This document shows positions 28,143 to 39,026 of a stretch of DNA of 64,000 nt, in pieces. The stretch comes from Dyadobacter luteus (GTDB lineage Bacteria > Bacteroidota > Bacteroidia > Cytophagales > Spirosomataceae), in assembly GCF_003383615.1 (NCBI RefSeq), contig NZ_QNUL01000012.1, positions 1 through 64,000 of the forward strand, in the 5' to 3' direction. Made by a program: the position numbers and the translations under genes. Positions within the stretch are counted from its first letter, which is position 1. The number at the start of each line of letters is the position of its first letter. The notes under the pieces are model-generated. The model saw only the letters and a list, made by a program, of their open reading frames with translations, had not been told where the DNA came from and searched no databases.

Positions 28143-29234
28143 TTACCTTTCCTTCAACCCTAATGTTTTCATTAGCTCCTTAACTGCTACCGACCCGGCA
28201 CGGTTTGCGCCAATGGTAGATGCAGACGGGCCATATCCAGATAAATGAATTCGGGGTTCTTTGGCAACCATCGTTGCCAATCGACCGGCCATAACAATGC
28301 CGCCACTTTCTTCTCTGGGTAGGACGGAATCCAAGTGGTGAAGTGCTCCCCGAAAACCGGTATTCCATAGAATAATGTCAGCTTTTTCTTCTTTGCCATC
28401 TTCCCATTTTATGCCATCCTTGGTGATCTCGCTGAACATTGGTAATCGTTCAAGCACGCCTCTTTCTTTCATTGCTATTACTTCGGGAGAAAGTGGTAAG
28501 CCAGTCACTGAAACAACAGACAAAGGCGGCAATCCATTCCTAACTCTTTCTTCTACCATAGCTACCGCATTGTGTCCAGCAACGTCGTCAAACGGCCCTT
28601 CTCTAAACACCGGTATCTTGCGGGTAACCCAGGTCGTGGTAGTTACTTTTGAAATCTGATCCAACAGCTGAATGGCTGAGATTCCGGCACCGACTACAAT
28701 CACATGTTTACCTCTGAAGTAGTCGGCAGTTTTAAAATCCTTTGTGTGTAATTGCTCACCCTGGAAAAGATCAGCTCCTAAATATGTAGGGATGAAAGGG
28801 TTTTCCCAAGTCCCGGTTGCATTGATAATGCCAAGGGCAGAAAATAAGGTCTGTGAAGAATCCAGGTGGAACCGATCGTTATGAAGGTATACATGGTCAA
28901 CCTTAAGAGGGCGGTACACCTTTATATCAAATCGCTTCTCATAAAGATCAAAGTAATGCGGCACGGCAATGCTGGCTTGAACGGTCTGGCTTTCGGTAGT
29001 TAAAGTATCTTCAAAAGACATGCCTGGCAGGTCGTGAATTCGGTTCACGGTGCTCAAAGTGAGGGATGGCCACCGGTATTGCCATGCGCCACCTGCTGAG
29101 GGCGCCTCGTCAAGCACAATGAAATCAGCGCCAGTTGACAGGCCCATCTTTCTTAAATGATAAGCTGCTGATAATCCCGCTTGTCCTGCACCAATAACTG
29201 CTATTTTTGTCTTGTAACGTATTTTTTCTCTCAT
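28143..29234 (-). CDS. FAD/NAD(P)-dependent flavoprotein monooxygenase-like
   Basis: 363 residues. First Rossmann motif GAGQAGLSAAYHL (~15-27) binds FAD, second GAGISAIQLL (~177-186) binds NAD(P)H. SAGGAWQYRW (~45-54) and an ATG-type segment (INATGTWENPF) are typical of single-component flavoprotein monooxygenases and CzcO-like proteins. The class oxidises small organic molecules; no substrate can be named. Complete, single gene. Confidence 0.88.
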   Translation of the reverse strand: MREKIRYKTKIAVIGAGQAGLSAAYHLRKMGLSTGADFIVLDEAPSAGGAWQYRWPSLTLSTVNRIHDLPGMSFEDTLTTESQTVQASIAVPHYFDLYEKRFDIKVYRPLKVDHVYLHNDRFHLDSSQTLFSALGIINATGTWENPFIPTYLGADLFQGEQLHTKDFKTADYFRGKHVIVVGAGISAIQLLDQISKVTTTTWVTRKIPVFREGPFDDVAGHNAVAMVEERVRNGLPPLSVVSVTGLPLSPEVIAMKERGVLERLPMFSEITKDGIKWEDGKEEKADIILWNTGFRGALHHLDSVLPREESGGIVMAGRLATMVAKEPRIHLSGYGPSASTIGANRAGSVAVKELMKTLGLKER

Positions 29235-29917
29235 TAATATACTATTGTTTCGAGTTTACTACGGTTGCTTTTAGAGTCAATATGATTAGTTCTCCGAGAT
29301 TCAATCCAGGCAGTAACAAAGTTAATGATGAAATGAATAGAGCTATTTAGTCAAGCCCTAGAAAACGACTTCGGTTGGTGTTTATAAAATCCATAGGCAA
29401 TAACCAAGTATTTTGATGTATATGAAGAGGGATAAGTAATCTTTTCCGATTTGACGATAATCTTTTTGAATTTGTTAAGCTTCCAAAGTAAAATACTGAA
29501 AACGCTTTACCTTGGATGAGTGAAGCTGATATTTTGCAAATTCTATTTTGATGGCGGTGCTTCTGTACCTTCTCCCCTGGATGTCCCCTTGGGAGGGGGG
29601 ATTAAATTATCTAGCGAAAATAGTTCAGGCGGAACCATATATGAAGTGCGAGCGAGGTTACGAGAATTGGTGCGAAAATAGCTACGCCCTTTACAATGTC
29701 ATTTGATGCGAGTTTTGGATCGGAGCATTATGACTGAGCTAGTTAGGATTAAGATGTGCTGTAAGTATACATCCGGACTACTATATAAGTGAGAACTGGC
29801 ACCTTTGACGGATCCGGGTAGCCCTTACTTGTGAAGGAGTATAATGAGTCAAAATTCGTCACTTCCAAATCTGCGAGAGGGAAAGCGAACGGAGTAATTT
29901 TAGATAAGCAATTGAAA
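29235..29917. other. Intergenic region between flavoprotein and bioB genes
   Basis: About 680 bases. A 70-codon shadow frame on the - strand is not accepted. No riboswitch or BirA-type operator recognised. The bioB frame is open upstream to 29831 (GTG), but the conserved part starts at 29918. Should hold the promoters of the two divergent genes. Confidence 0.4.
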
Positions 29918-30907
29918 ATGATGAACAGCGATCTAAATGTCAGGCACGATTGGATTGTCAACGAAATAGAAGAAGTTTATAATCAGCCATTGCTTGATCT
30001 GGTTTATCGTGCGGCTACTGTACACCGGCATTTTCACAAGGCTGGCCAGGTTCAGGTTTGTACGCTACTTTCAATTAAAACAGGAGGGTGTCCCGAGGAT
30101 TGCTCTTACTGCGGCCAGGCCGCCAGGTATCATACGGGCATATCTGTGAAATCGCTTATGTCCAAAGAGCAGGTGGTTGCTATAGCCAAAAGAGCCAGAG
30201 AGGCGGGATCTTCCAGATTTTGCATGGCAGCAGCCTGGCGCTAGGTGCGGGATAACCAGGATTTTGAGACGGTGCTGGGCATGGTGGAAGGGGTTAATGA
30301 GCTGGGACTTGAAGTATGTTGCACATTAGGAATACTTTCCCAAAGCCAGGCTGAACGTTTACAGAAAGCAGGTCTATATGCCTACAATCATAATCTGGAC
30401 ACTTCTAAGGATCATAATGATCAGATTATCAGCACGCGGACATTTGATGACAGGTTAAAAACGCTCAGCCATGTACGTAAAGCGGGAATATCTGTATGTT
30501 CAGGGGGAATTATCGGTCTTGGCGAGACGCATCAGGACCGGATCAGTATGCTGCATACACTTGCCACGCTGCCTGTTCATCCGGAATCTGTTCCCTTCAA
30601 CGCGCTGGCCCGCGTTGAAGGGACGCCGCTGGCTGATTTCCCCAAAGTCGACCCATGGGAGATGGTCAGAATGATCGCTACTGCAAGGATCATTATGCCC
30701 AAAGCAATGGTCAGACTCAGTGCTGGCCGTGCGGAGATGAGTACAGAAGAGCAGTCGTGGTGTTTCATGGCGGGAGCAAACTCCATTTTTACAAGTGAGA
30801 GCGAAAAGCTCCTGGTTACGCCCAATCCACGACTAGCAGATGATCGGAAGATGTTTACGCTTTTGGGGTTGAAACCCATGGTCTTAGAAGATCAGTCAGT
30901 CGTCTAA
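29918..30907 (+). pseudogene. bioB: Biotin synthase with an in-frame amber codon
   Basis: Radical-SAM enzyme that inserts sulfur into dethiobiotin. The [4Fe-4S] motif CPEDCSYC (~57-64) follows KTGG as in BioB; later motifs [33 protein letters not shown] and FMAGANSIF are all present. At 30242-30244 the frame has TAG (CGC TAG GTG) where the family has Glu in AWREVRDN; the reading frame is the same before and after. A single GAG to TAG change would explain it. All other residues look sound, so the mutation is recent, or suppressed, or a sequencing error. No other biotin genes lie nearby. Confidence 0.88.
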
Positions 30908-30925
30908 GAAGTGTATATCACATAT

Positions 30926-30961
30926 TATCAGAATGGCCAGTGATAGCTGGCCATTCTGATA
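30926..30961. terminator. Strong hairpin between convergent bioB and HTCS genes
   Basis: TATCAGAATGGCCAG at 30926-30940 and its exact complement at 30947-30961, 6-base loop, 15-bp stem, 18 bases after bioB and 71 bases after the HTCS stop. The T run is weak, but the placement between convergent genes fits a two-way terminator. Confidence 0.75.
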
Positions 30962-31032
30962 AAGTTTGCAGAAAATAGATACAGGTAAAGGTTGCCATAT
31001 CACAATAGACTGGTCCAAATTATATGTCAGGA

Positions 31033-34000
31033 CTATCGATGTTGCCTTATATACTCAGACGGAGAAATTTCATACAGTTCCTGAAAAGTCTTTCTGAAGT
31101 GTTTGATATCTTCAAATCCCACCAGGTTCGCCACCTCTGATACCCTGTATGTCGTTGTAGCCAAAAGCTGTGCGGCACGTTTTATCCGGATGTCACGTAT
31201 GAACTCGACCACCGACTGACCGGTAATTGATTTGATGTGCCTGTAAAAGGTGGACTGACTCATTCCCATTTCCCTGACAAGAAACTGGACATTAAATTCA
31301 GGATTTGCCAGGTTAGACTCAACAATGGACATAGCCTTTTCCAATAGTTCCCTGTCAGAATTCGGAATAACGATATCGGTGGGCTGCATCAATAATTGTT
31401 TTTGATAGTACTCTTTTAGCCGTCGTCTTTCTCTGAGCATTACTACCACTTTAGCATAGAGCAAATTGGGATTAAACGGTTTTGCCATGTACTCGTCAGC
31501 ACCAATCTGTATGCCCTCCAGTTCGTTAGCGGCGGTAGATCTGGCAGTCAGCAGCAATACCTGAATATGTTGTGTTTTAGGATTTTGTTTGATCTTCTGG
31601 CAAAGTTCCAGTCCATCACTACGAGGCATCATTACATCACTGACAACAATGTCAGGTACAGTTTCCTGCGTTTTCTCCCAACCATCTATTCCGTCAACGG
31701 CGGTGAGCACCGTAAAAGAAGATGAGAACAAATCAACAAGATAATTTCTTACTTCTTCACTATCTTCTACTATCAACAACCGGTAAGCGTTTAACTGAGT
31801 AGGATTACTATCCAACTGTTGCAGTTCGACTTTATTCAGATCGAGGATAAGTTCCTGAGCAGGTAGTTCAGATTGGACTTGTTTTTCGATGATTTGCTCA
31901 TCAGACAAATGTTTCCTTCCAAAAGGTAATCTGATTGTAAATATTGATCCTTCAGATGGCTTGCTTTCGACAGTAATATTGCCATGATGCGCCAGCACAA
32001 ACTGTTTAACAAGCGACAGTCCAATACCTGTGCCGACCATTCTCAAAGTTTCTGTTTCTGAAGCCTGATAGTAAGGGTCAAAAATTTTCTGCTCATCACC
32101 AGGCTGCATACCAATCCCCCAGTCACGCACTGTGATTTGCAGGAAGTTGTCTAACGGAGCTTCTGCCTCAAATAACGCATCTTGACCGGCAGTTCCTGCT
32201 ATGGATATACAAACTCTTATTTTCCCGCCCTCAGGGGTGAATTTTAAAGCATTTGATAGAAGATTCACAAGAATTATTTCCAGTTTGTTCTGATCAAAAT
32301 AGACCTCCGGATCAATATCTGGTTTTTGAATGGCGTAGTCAATATGGAGCTCCTGTGCTTTTAGCTTGAAGATCAGGAATACTTCCTCAATAAAACGAAC
32401 TGCTTTTGATTTTTGTGCTCTGAGCGACACATGTCCTGACTCCAGTTTTCGGAATTCCATTAACTGGTTCACAAGTTCTAGCAGCTTGTGGGTTTGCTTG
32501 TGTACCAGCATCATTTTCTCTCTTGAGGTATTCTGATTGTCATTTCCTTCGGAAACAAGTTCCTCCATAGGGCCAAGGATCAGCGTCAGGGGTGTGCGTA
32601 GTTCATGAGAAATATTAGTGAAAAACCGAAGCTTGCTGTTGGTCATCTCCTTTTCTTGCTCAACCCTGAAAGTTTCCAATGCCAGCTTACTTTTCAGGGA
32701 CTGCTTAGCCATTTCGATTCTCCGGTAGATTGCAAAAGCCGTCATCGCAAGGAGGGTATAGAGAAGATAGGCCCACCAGGTTTTCCACCAGGGCGGAGCC
32801 ACGATGATATGTAGTGATGCAGGCTTTTCAGACCAGATGCCATCATCATTGCTCGCTTTTACCAGAAAAGTATAGCTTCCTGCGGGAAGGTTGGCAAAAG
32901 TGGCCATGCGTTGTCCCGCAGTAGTTTTAATCCAATCCCGGTTGTATCCTTCCAATTTGTAGGCGTACTGCTGCTTGGATGGATTGACAAAATTTAAACC
33001 TGTGAACTCAATCGAAAAATCATTCTCCTTGGGTTGAATGTGGATATCCTGTAAGTCTGAAAGAGGTTTTTGTAAAAGAACTCGTCCATTAAGTGTATCT
33101 CCGATTCCGACTACCTGATTAAGTATTCTGAATTCGGTGAATTGGACTACGGGCGGGAGACTATTGGGTTTAACAAGTTTCGGATCAAAGTAGGTAATGC
33201 CATTTGTCCCACCAAAGTAGAGCTTGCCATTGTCTGCCGCGTAAGCAGCCCCAATCTTGAAGGAATTGCTTTGTAGGCCGTCGGATACATCGTAATAGAA
33301 TACCCGTTTTGTTTCGGGGTTGAATTGGTATAGCCCTGCACCTCCGATCCAGATGTTACCATCCCGATCCTGAAGCAGGCTTTCTATATCAGTTTCAGAA
33401 ATCCATGGACTGTACCGTTTGATAATTTGATTACCTGATGGTTCTTTTTCCAGTTTATGTAAACCGCCTCCAATGGTCCCGATCCACAGGTTTGATTGTT
33501 TATCAAGCAATAGGGGCCAGGTATAATTGGTCTTCAAACTATGAGGATTGCCCGGCTCGTGACTGAATTGTTGGATAAGCTTCAGTTGACGACCGTCAGT
33601 CTGCATTTTCAGAAGACCGACGTCACGTGTTGCAGCCCAAAGAATATTTTCTTGGCTGTCATAACACAAGGATGTGAACTGAACTGTGGGAAGCAGTTTG
33701 TCATGGCTATTGTACCCACGGATAAATGTTCCGTTTTTATTATAGGAGTAAATCCCGGCATTGAAAGATGCGATCCAGATTGTGCCTTGCTTATCTTCGA
33801 CGATACTTTCAATACTGATGCTATACCAGGGAGCAAAGTCGGAAGAGGCAGCGATACGTTTCAATGGTGAACTTCCATCACTTTTCATAGTAAACAACCC
33901 TCCATAACGTGTGCCTATCCATAACGTTCCGTCAGAAGCTTTGTAGATACAGGATACATCTGTTCCATTGGTGGAACCCGACAACTCTCTGTTGAGGTAG

Positions 34001-35265
34001 TTCTGGTAAGTTTCTGTTTGTGGATTGTAGCTGGCAAAGCCATTTCTTGTTCCTATCCAAAGCTTGTTGTCAGCCTGGTTATGGTAGATAGCATTGATGT
34101 AATTATCTGCTGGAGTGCTCTTCTCTGTGACATGCCGTCTCAAATGGCCGAATGGTTTTGAACGCAGATTGAGGAGGTTAAGCCCGCCGGCAGACGTAGC
34201 AAACCAGAGATTATTGAAGCTGTCCTCCTGCACTTCATGCACCCGCACTGAATTAATACTGTATGGATCTGAATCCATGGGCAAGAAAGTGCGTATTTCC
34301 TGTTGATTAATAGGGGCATCAGATCCGGTTGGGTTGATACTACTGGCAAGAAGGAGGCCATGTCTGGTGCTGATCCAAAGTCTGTGAAGAGAATCTACGA
34401 AAAGATTTTCAATCAGCGCAAATGTTAGTGTGACTGCTTTGGGGGCAATTCTCTCTGCTGCCGGTAGCTCACTTTTGCTTGCACGCAGAATTTGGTTTTC
34501 AGCCCCGATCCACAGGTCTCCATGCCGGTCTGCATGCAGGGCTCTGATATCACTGGTGCCCAGAAAGCGGACTTGTCTCGCACCTTGTTTACTCAGATCA
34601 GAGCTCTGGTTTTTGTAAAACCACAATCCATTAGCAAGGGTGCCAATCCATATATTTCCTATGTTATCTTTTACAATCTTACTGATGGGGGGATCGCTCG
34701 CATTGATGCCCAGACGGATTCGGTTGGCGCCGGTGATTTTTTGTTGACCGTCAAGCTGCAAAACGATTACTCCATGGCGCTGCGTTCCCACCCACAACCG
34801 ATTATGCTTGTCGGATACTATTGACATTACATTGGTAGAAGAGAGAAAATTAACAATTTCGGGTAACTGGTTTGCACCAGGCATTTGAGCGATAGGCAGG
34901 AATCTGTCATGCAGGGCATCATACCAAAACAGACCAGCTCTTTCAACACCTACCCATAGCGCTCCGGAAGAAGCGACATGCATTGAGCGGATTCTGTTAG
35001 CAGATATGCCGGTCTGGTCGTCTAGCGATAAGTCATAACGCCTGATCTCGTAGCCATCATATCGGTTAATGCCCTTATTGGTCCCCACCCAGATAAAGCC
35101 CGCTTTGTCCTGAATCACGCACATCGCGTCACTGTGAGACAAGCCCTGATCAACCGTAATTTGCTCGAAGCGGAACTGTTCCGGCACACGCTGAGCAGAA
35201 CTTGTCAGCATGGTAAAAACAAACAGGAACAAACAAAGAAGACTTTCGTATAACTTTTTAAGCAT
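31033..35265 (-). CDS. Hybrid two-component system sensor/regulator (HTCS) of a PUL
   Basis: 1410 residues, one of the largest bacterial one-protein signalling types. Signal peptide (1-25), two seven-bladed propellers from Reg_prop repeats (~30-750; repeated WIGT, LWIGTxxGL and DGTLWIGT motifs), Y_Y_Y domain (~755-825), membrane segment (~830-850), HisKA with the His in ISHELRTPL (~886), HATPase (NLLSNALKFTPEGG ~1003, GTGIGLSL ~1080), receiver (VEDSEEV ~1165, phospho-acceptor Asp in VVSDVMMPRS ~1208) and AraC-type HTH (~1320-1410). It should bind an oligosaccharide in the periplasm and activate the adjacent, divergent susC operon. Complete. Confidence 0.95.
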   Translation of the reverse strand: MLKKLYESLLCLFLFVFTMLTSSAQRVPEQFRFEQITVDQGLSHSDAMCVIQDKAGFIWVGTNKGINRYDGYEIRRYDLSLDDQTGISANRIRSMHVASSGALWVGVERAGLFWYDALHDRFLPIAQMPGANQLPEIVNFLSSTNVMSIVSDKHNRLWVGTQRHGVIVLQLDGQQKITGANRIRLGINASDPPISKIVKDNIGNIWIGTLANGLWFYKNQSSDLSKQGARQVRFLGTSDIRALHADRHGDLWIGAENQILRASKSELPAAERIAPKAVTLTFALIENLFVDSLHRLWISTRHGLLLASSINPTGSDAPINQQEIRTFLPMDSDPYSINSVRVHEVQEDSFNNLWFATSAGGLNLLNLRSKPFGHLRRHVTEKSTPADNYINAIYHNQADNKLWIGTRNGFASYNPQTETYQNYLNRELSGSTNGTDVSCIYKASDGTLWIGTRYGGLFTMKSDGSSPLKRIAASSDFAPWYSISIESIVEDKQGTIWIASFNAGIYSYNKNGTFIRGYNSHDKLLPTVQFTSLCYDSQENILWAATRDVGLLKMQTDGRQLKLIQQFSHEPGNPHSLKTNYTWPLLLDKQSNLWIGTIGGGLHKLEKEPSGNQIIKRYSPWISETDIESLLQDRDGNIWIGGAGLYQFNPETKRVFYYDVSDGLQSNSFKIGAAYAADNGKLYFGGTNGITYFDPKLVKPNSLPPVVQFTEFRILNQVVGIGDTLNGRVLLQKPLSDLQDIHIQPKENDFSIEFTGLNFVNPSKQQYAYKLEGYNRDWIKTTAGQRMATFANLPAGSYTFLVKASNDDGIWSEKPASLHIIVAPPWWKTWWAYLLYTLLAMTAFAIYRRIEMAKQSLKSKLALETFRVEQEKEMTNSKLRFFTNISHELRTPLTLILGPMEELVSEGNDNQNTSREKMMLVHKQTHKLLELVNQLMEFRKLESGHVSLRAQKSKAVRFIEEVFLIFKLKAQELHIDYAIQKPDIDPEVYFDQNKLEIILVNLLSNALKFTPEGGKIRVCISIAGTAGQDALFEAEAPLDNFLQITVRDWGIGMQPGDEQKIFDPYYQASETETLRMVGTGIGLSLVKQFVLAHHGNITVESKPSEGSIFTIRLPFGRKHLSDEQIIEKQVQSELPAQELILDLNKVELQQLDSNPTQLNAYRLLIVEDSEEVRNYLVDLFSSSFTVLTAVDGIDGWEKTQETVPDIVVSDVMMPRSDGLELCQKIKQNPKTQHIQVLLLTARSTAANELEGIQIGADEYMAKPFNPNLLYAKVVVMLRERRRLKEYYQKQLLMQPTDIVIPNSDRELLEKAMSIVESNLANPEFNVQFLVREMGMSQSTFYRHIKSITGQSVVEFIRDIRIKRAAQLLATTTYRVSEVANLVGFEDIKHFRKTFQELYEISPSEYIRQHR

Positions 35266-35726
35266 AGAGGATTTTCAACCGGATCCCGAAGCGACAGTAG
35301 CAGTGGAATGTTTTGTAATGGTATGACAAATTTATTAAAGATTGTGCTTTTTCTATGTTTCGGACAAGTTTTACATTTAATCTGGTTGAAAGTGCCTAAA
35401 ATATGTAAAAATGACACTTAATGCTGATTTACCCCCCGCTATTTGGCGGAAAATCCCCCCTCTACTGTGCACACTTCCATCTATTTTTGCACTATTCAAA
35501 TATTAAATTTCTCTTTTGGGTAGTGATGTGTTCCCCCAATATATATTAAGATCATTCCTTACCCTTACTTAAAACACTGGCAGAAGTGCATGCTCACAGC
35601 ACACGATTTGCACCTCTATATCCTGAAGCATTTCAGAATACTGATGGCGCTGGGTGGCACTAGAATATGTCCACCAAAACAAAGACAACCAATTATTATT
35701 TATCCTTTAACTAACAGCTTTCCTTT
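35266..35726. promoter_or_regulatory. Divergent promoter region between HTCS and susC-like genes
   Basis: 461 bases without a gene. TATTTTTG at 35482-35489 fits the Bacteroidetes -7 consensus TAnnTTTG and points to susC. No -33 element or HTCS operator could be recognised by eye, but the binding site of the regulator should lie here. Confidence 0.5.
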
Positions 35727-38700
35727 ATGAAGAGACATCTGCATTTTGTTCAGAGCACTATCATCCCTAGCCGGTGGATAGGGTTTTTCCTGCTCATATT
35801 TTATTGTCATTTATCCCTTAGCAGTTTTGGGCAAGCTGGTGGAATCACCGTCACTGGCCGCGTAACTGATACGAAAGGTGAGTCACTGCCTGGTGTGAAT
35901 ATCATGGTCAAAGGCTCTAAGGAAGGAACCTCTTCGAATGTTGAGGGAAATTATACTTTGAAGGTGCCATCTCAGAATTCTATTCTGGTATTTTCATATG
36001 TGGGCTATGTGGCTCAGGAAGTAAGTGTGGGCACGCGTAAAAATATTGATCTTACGCTGGCCGAGGACGATAAATCTCTGGATGAAGTGGTTGTGGTAGG
36101 TTATAGTTCGATGAGAAAGAAAGACCTTACAGGTTCGATTGTTCAGATTCGTCCCGACAAAATAGCAGATCAAAACCCGAATACTACGCAGGATATTCTC
36201 AGAGGAACGCCTGGCGTAACGATCGGTTTCGATCCATCTGCGAAGGGGGGAGGTTCTGTGCAGATTCGCGGGCAACGCTCAGTTTACACAGCCAACGGGC
36301 ATAATGATCCACTGATCGTTTTGGACGGAATGATCTTCTATGGTGAATTGTCGGAAATTAACCCTGACGATATCAGTCAGATAGATGTATTAAAGGATGC
36401 TTCGGCAGCGGCTGTATATGGTGCCAAATCGGCTAACGGTGTTTTAATCATCAGTACTAAAAAAGGTCAGAAAGGTAAACCCAAAATCAATTTCACTTCC
36501 AATCTGGGCTTTGTTACCATGGGCGCTAACCGTAATGTTTTTGACGCGGATGGCTACATGAAATACAGACAGGACTGGTATACTGCGCCAACTTATGGGT
36601 TGAACACGGCCACAGGAAATTATGAAGCCTATAGATCTGGCTTTGCAACGCAACCGGGGTATCATGTGCAGCCTACAGATGCGAATCTGTCCAAATATGG
36701 TGTGAGTCTTGATCAATGGAGAGGTTATACCGGTTCGTCAAACGGATCTGCTAGCGATCAGGAAATATGGGCGAAACGGCTCTTGCTGCAAGGAACTGCA
36801 CTTGACAACTTCCTGACGGGACAAACATTTGACTGGTACAAACATAGCTTCCGCACAGGGGTAAATCAGGATTACAACCTGAGCGCGTCCGGGGCAACTG
36901 ACAATATTAACTATTACATGTCATTTGGTTACCTTAATAACGAGGGGGTTGCGAAAGGTAATACTTATAGAGCTATTCGTTCTAATATGAAGGTGGAAGG
37001 AAAAATTACAAAATGGCTGGACATTGGAGCCAATGTAAACTTCCAGCATCGTACAGACGGTGACCTGGCTGTAGACTGGGGAACTCAGATTATCAGAAAT
37101 GCTCCTTATGCCAGTTACAAGGATGCAGATGGAAACCTGCTTGTTCGTCCAATGGGTGATAATATGGTTAACAACTTTGGCTATAACTATGATTTTGACC
37201 GGCAGTACAGAGATCTGGATAAAGGATATACGATATTCAATACCATATTAACTTCTAAAGTGAAATTGCCATTTGATATCACCTACTCCTTTAATTTCTC
37301 TCCGCGTTACCAGTATTTCCATGACCGTTATTGGGAATCGGCCAGTCATCCAAACTGGAGAACTACGAACGGACTTGTGAACCGCGAACAAACACAACGT
37401 TTCGACTGGTCGCTGAACAATACAATCAATTGGGATTATACCTTTGCTGACGTACACCGTGTGAGTGCAACCCTGGTTCAGGAGGCAGAAAACAGACAAT
37501 CCTGGATGGATCGCGTAGAAGCGAGGAATATCATGCCGAGTGATGCATTGGGATACCATGAAACTTATTACGGGGATAAAAACAGAAGTAGCTTTGATGC
37601 CAATGATGTAAAAGAAACAGCGGACGGGATGCTGGCAAGGTTGTTCTACGCGTATGATGACCGATATATGATCACTGGTTCTGTACGTCGCGATGGCTAC
37701 TCGGCTTTTGGAACTTCGAATCCCAGAGCAACATTCTTTTCGGTAGCTGGTGCCTGGACGTTCAGCAATGAGAAATTCTTCCGCTGGGCGCCACTCAATA
37801 ATGGTAAACTCAGGCTTTCTTGGGGACAAAATGGTAACAGATCGCTGTCAGATCCTTATCTGGCTCTGGCTAACCTCGGTGCTGGCGTAGGCGCGACTAT
37901 GGGTTATCTGGATGCAAGCGGCAACCTGATTCAATACCGTTACCTGACAGTAGGCCGTCTTGCAAATCCGAATCTTCACTGGGAGCGCACAGAAGCGTTC
38001 AACTTTGGAGCAGATTTAGGCTTTTTCAAAAACAGGATCTCGACGACAATCGATTTTTACAATACGCCTACAGTGGACATGATTATGAACCGTACATTAC
38101 CTGGGTTTACAGGTTTTGGAAGTATTACCACTAACTTGGGTAAAGTAGAAAACAGAGGTTTTGAGATCAGTATCAACTCACAGAATATCGCTACCAAGTC
38201 GTTTACCTGGAATTCAGTATTCGGGTTCTCGAAGTACAAGAATACTATCAAACACCTGTATTACATTTATGACAATGTTTTGGATAGTGATGGTAATATC
38301 ACAGGTACGAAGGAAAGAGATGATATTTCAAACGGTTGGTTTATCGGACAGCCGATCAGCTCGATCTGGAACTATAACGTGACCGGAATATGGCAGGCTA
38401 ATGAAGCTACAGAAGCTGCAAAATATGGTCAGCGCCCTGGTGATCCGAAAGTAGCCAATAGTTATACTCAGGACGACAGGGTTGGTGCAGATGGAAGCCG
38501 TACACCGGTTTACAACGACAATGACAAACAGTTCTTGGGACAAACTGCCCCGCCAATTATGTGGTCATTGAGAAATGATTTTACTTACAAGAACCTGAAT
38601 TTCTCTTTCAACCTGTATTCCTACATGGGACATAAGAGTCTGGATTGGTCCTACCTGAATCAAGATAATGGAACGTCTCTGGTGACAAACTTGGCTAATG

Positions 38701-39014
38701 CCTATCAGAAAGAATACTGGACTTTGGAGAATCCTGTAAATCATGTAGCGCGCTTGGATGCGAAAGGACCATCAGGTGTGAATGCACCCGGAAGGCTTTA
38801 CAACAGATCTTTTATTCGTCTTGAAAACATATCAATCGGCTACACAGTACCCTCCAAACTATTGTCCAGCTGGCATATTGATAACCTGAGAGTTTTTGGT
38901 TCTATCAGAAACGTGGCAGTATGGAAGAAGGATAAAAACTGGGATTACTGGGATATCGAGACCGGGGGAATTGCTCCGCGCATGTTCAATCTTGGGTTAA
39001 ATGTGTCGTTTTAA
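35727..39014 (+). CDS. SusC/RagA-like TonB-dependent glycan importer
   Basis: 1095 residues: signal peptide to ~37, carboxypeptidase-regulatory-like domain (~40-115; VTGRVTDTKGESLPGVNIMV), TonB-dependent plug (~120-240) with the family signature KDASAAAVYGAKSANGV followed by ISTKKG, then a 22-strand barrel ending FNLGLNVSF. It imports oligosaccharides across the outer membrane together with the SusD-like lipoprotein encoded 12 bases downstream. Intact, full length, first gene of a PUL controlled by the HTCS. Confidence 0.96.
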   Translation: MKRHLHFVQSTIIPSRWIGFFLLIFYCHLSLSSFGQAGGITVTGRVTDTKGESLPGVNIMVKGSKEGTSSNVEGNYTLKVPSQNSILVFSYVGYVAQEVSVGTRKNIDLTLAEDDKSLDEVVVVGYSSMRKKDLTGSIVQIRPDKIADQNPNTTQDILRGTPGVTIGFDPSAKGGGSVQIRGQRSVYTANGHNDPLIVLDGMIFYGELSEINPDDISQIDVLKDASAAAVYGAKSANGVLIISTKKGQKGKPKINFTSNLGFVTMGANRNVFDADGYMKYRQDWYTAPTYGLNTATGNYEAYRSGFATQPGYHVQPTDANLSKYGVSLDQWRGYTGSSNGSASDQEIWAKRLLLQGTALDNFLTGQTFDWYKHSFRTGVNQDYNLSASGATDNINYYMSFGYLNNEGVAKGNTYRAIRSNMKVEGKITKWLDIGANVNFQHRTDGDLAVDWGTQIIRNAPYASYKDADGNLLVRPMGDNMVNNFGYNYDFDRQYRDLDKGYTIFNTILTSKVKLPFDITYSFNFSPRYQYFHDRYWESASHPNWRTTNGLVNREQTQRFDWSLNNTINWDYTFADVHRVSATLVQEAENRQSWMDRVEARNIMPSDALGYHETYYGDKNRSSFDANDVKETADGMLARLFYAYDDRYMITGSVRRDGYSAFGTSNPRATFFSVAGAWTFSNEKFFRWAPLNNGKLRLSWGQNGNRSLSDPYLALANLGAGVGATMGYLDASGNLIQYRYLTVGRLANPNLHWERTEAFNFGADLGFFKNRISTTIDFYNTPTVDMIMNRTLPGFTGFGSITTNLGKVENRGFEISINSQNIATKSFTWNSVFGFSKYKNTIKHLYYIYDNVLDSDGNITGTKERDDISNGWFIGQPISSIWNYNVTGIWQANEATEAAKYGQRPGDPKVANSYTQDDRVGADGSRTPVYNDNDKQFLGQTAPPIMWSLRNDFTYKNLNFSFNLYSYMGHKSLDWSYLNQDNGTSLVTNLANAYQKEYWTLENPVNHVARLDAKGPSGVNAPGRLYNRSFIRLENISIGYTVPSKLLSSWHIDNLRVFGSIRNVAVWKKDKNWDYWDIETGGIAPRMFNLGLNVSF

Positions 39015-39026
39015 AGAATTACAACA

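Noticed and set aside
29235..29917. Riboswitch or biotin operator upstream of bioB
   Set aside because: No conserved motif or convincing structure could be identified by eye.
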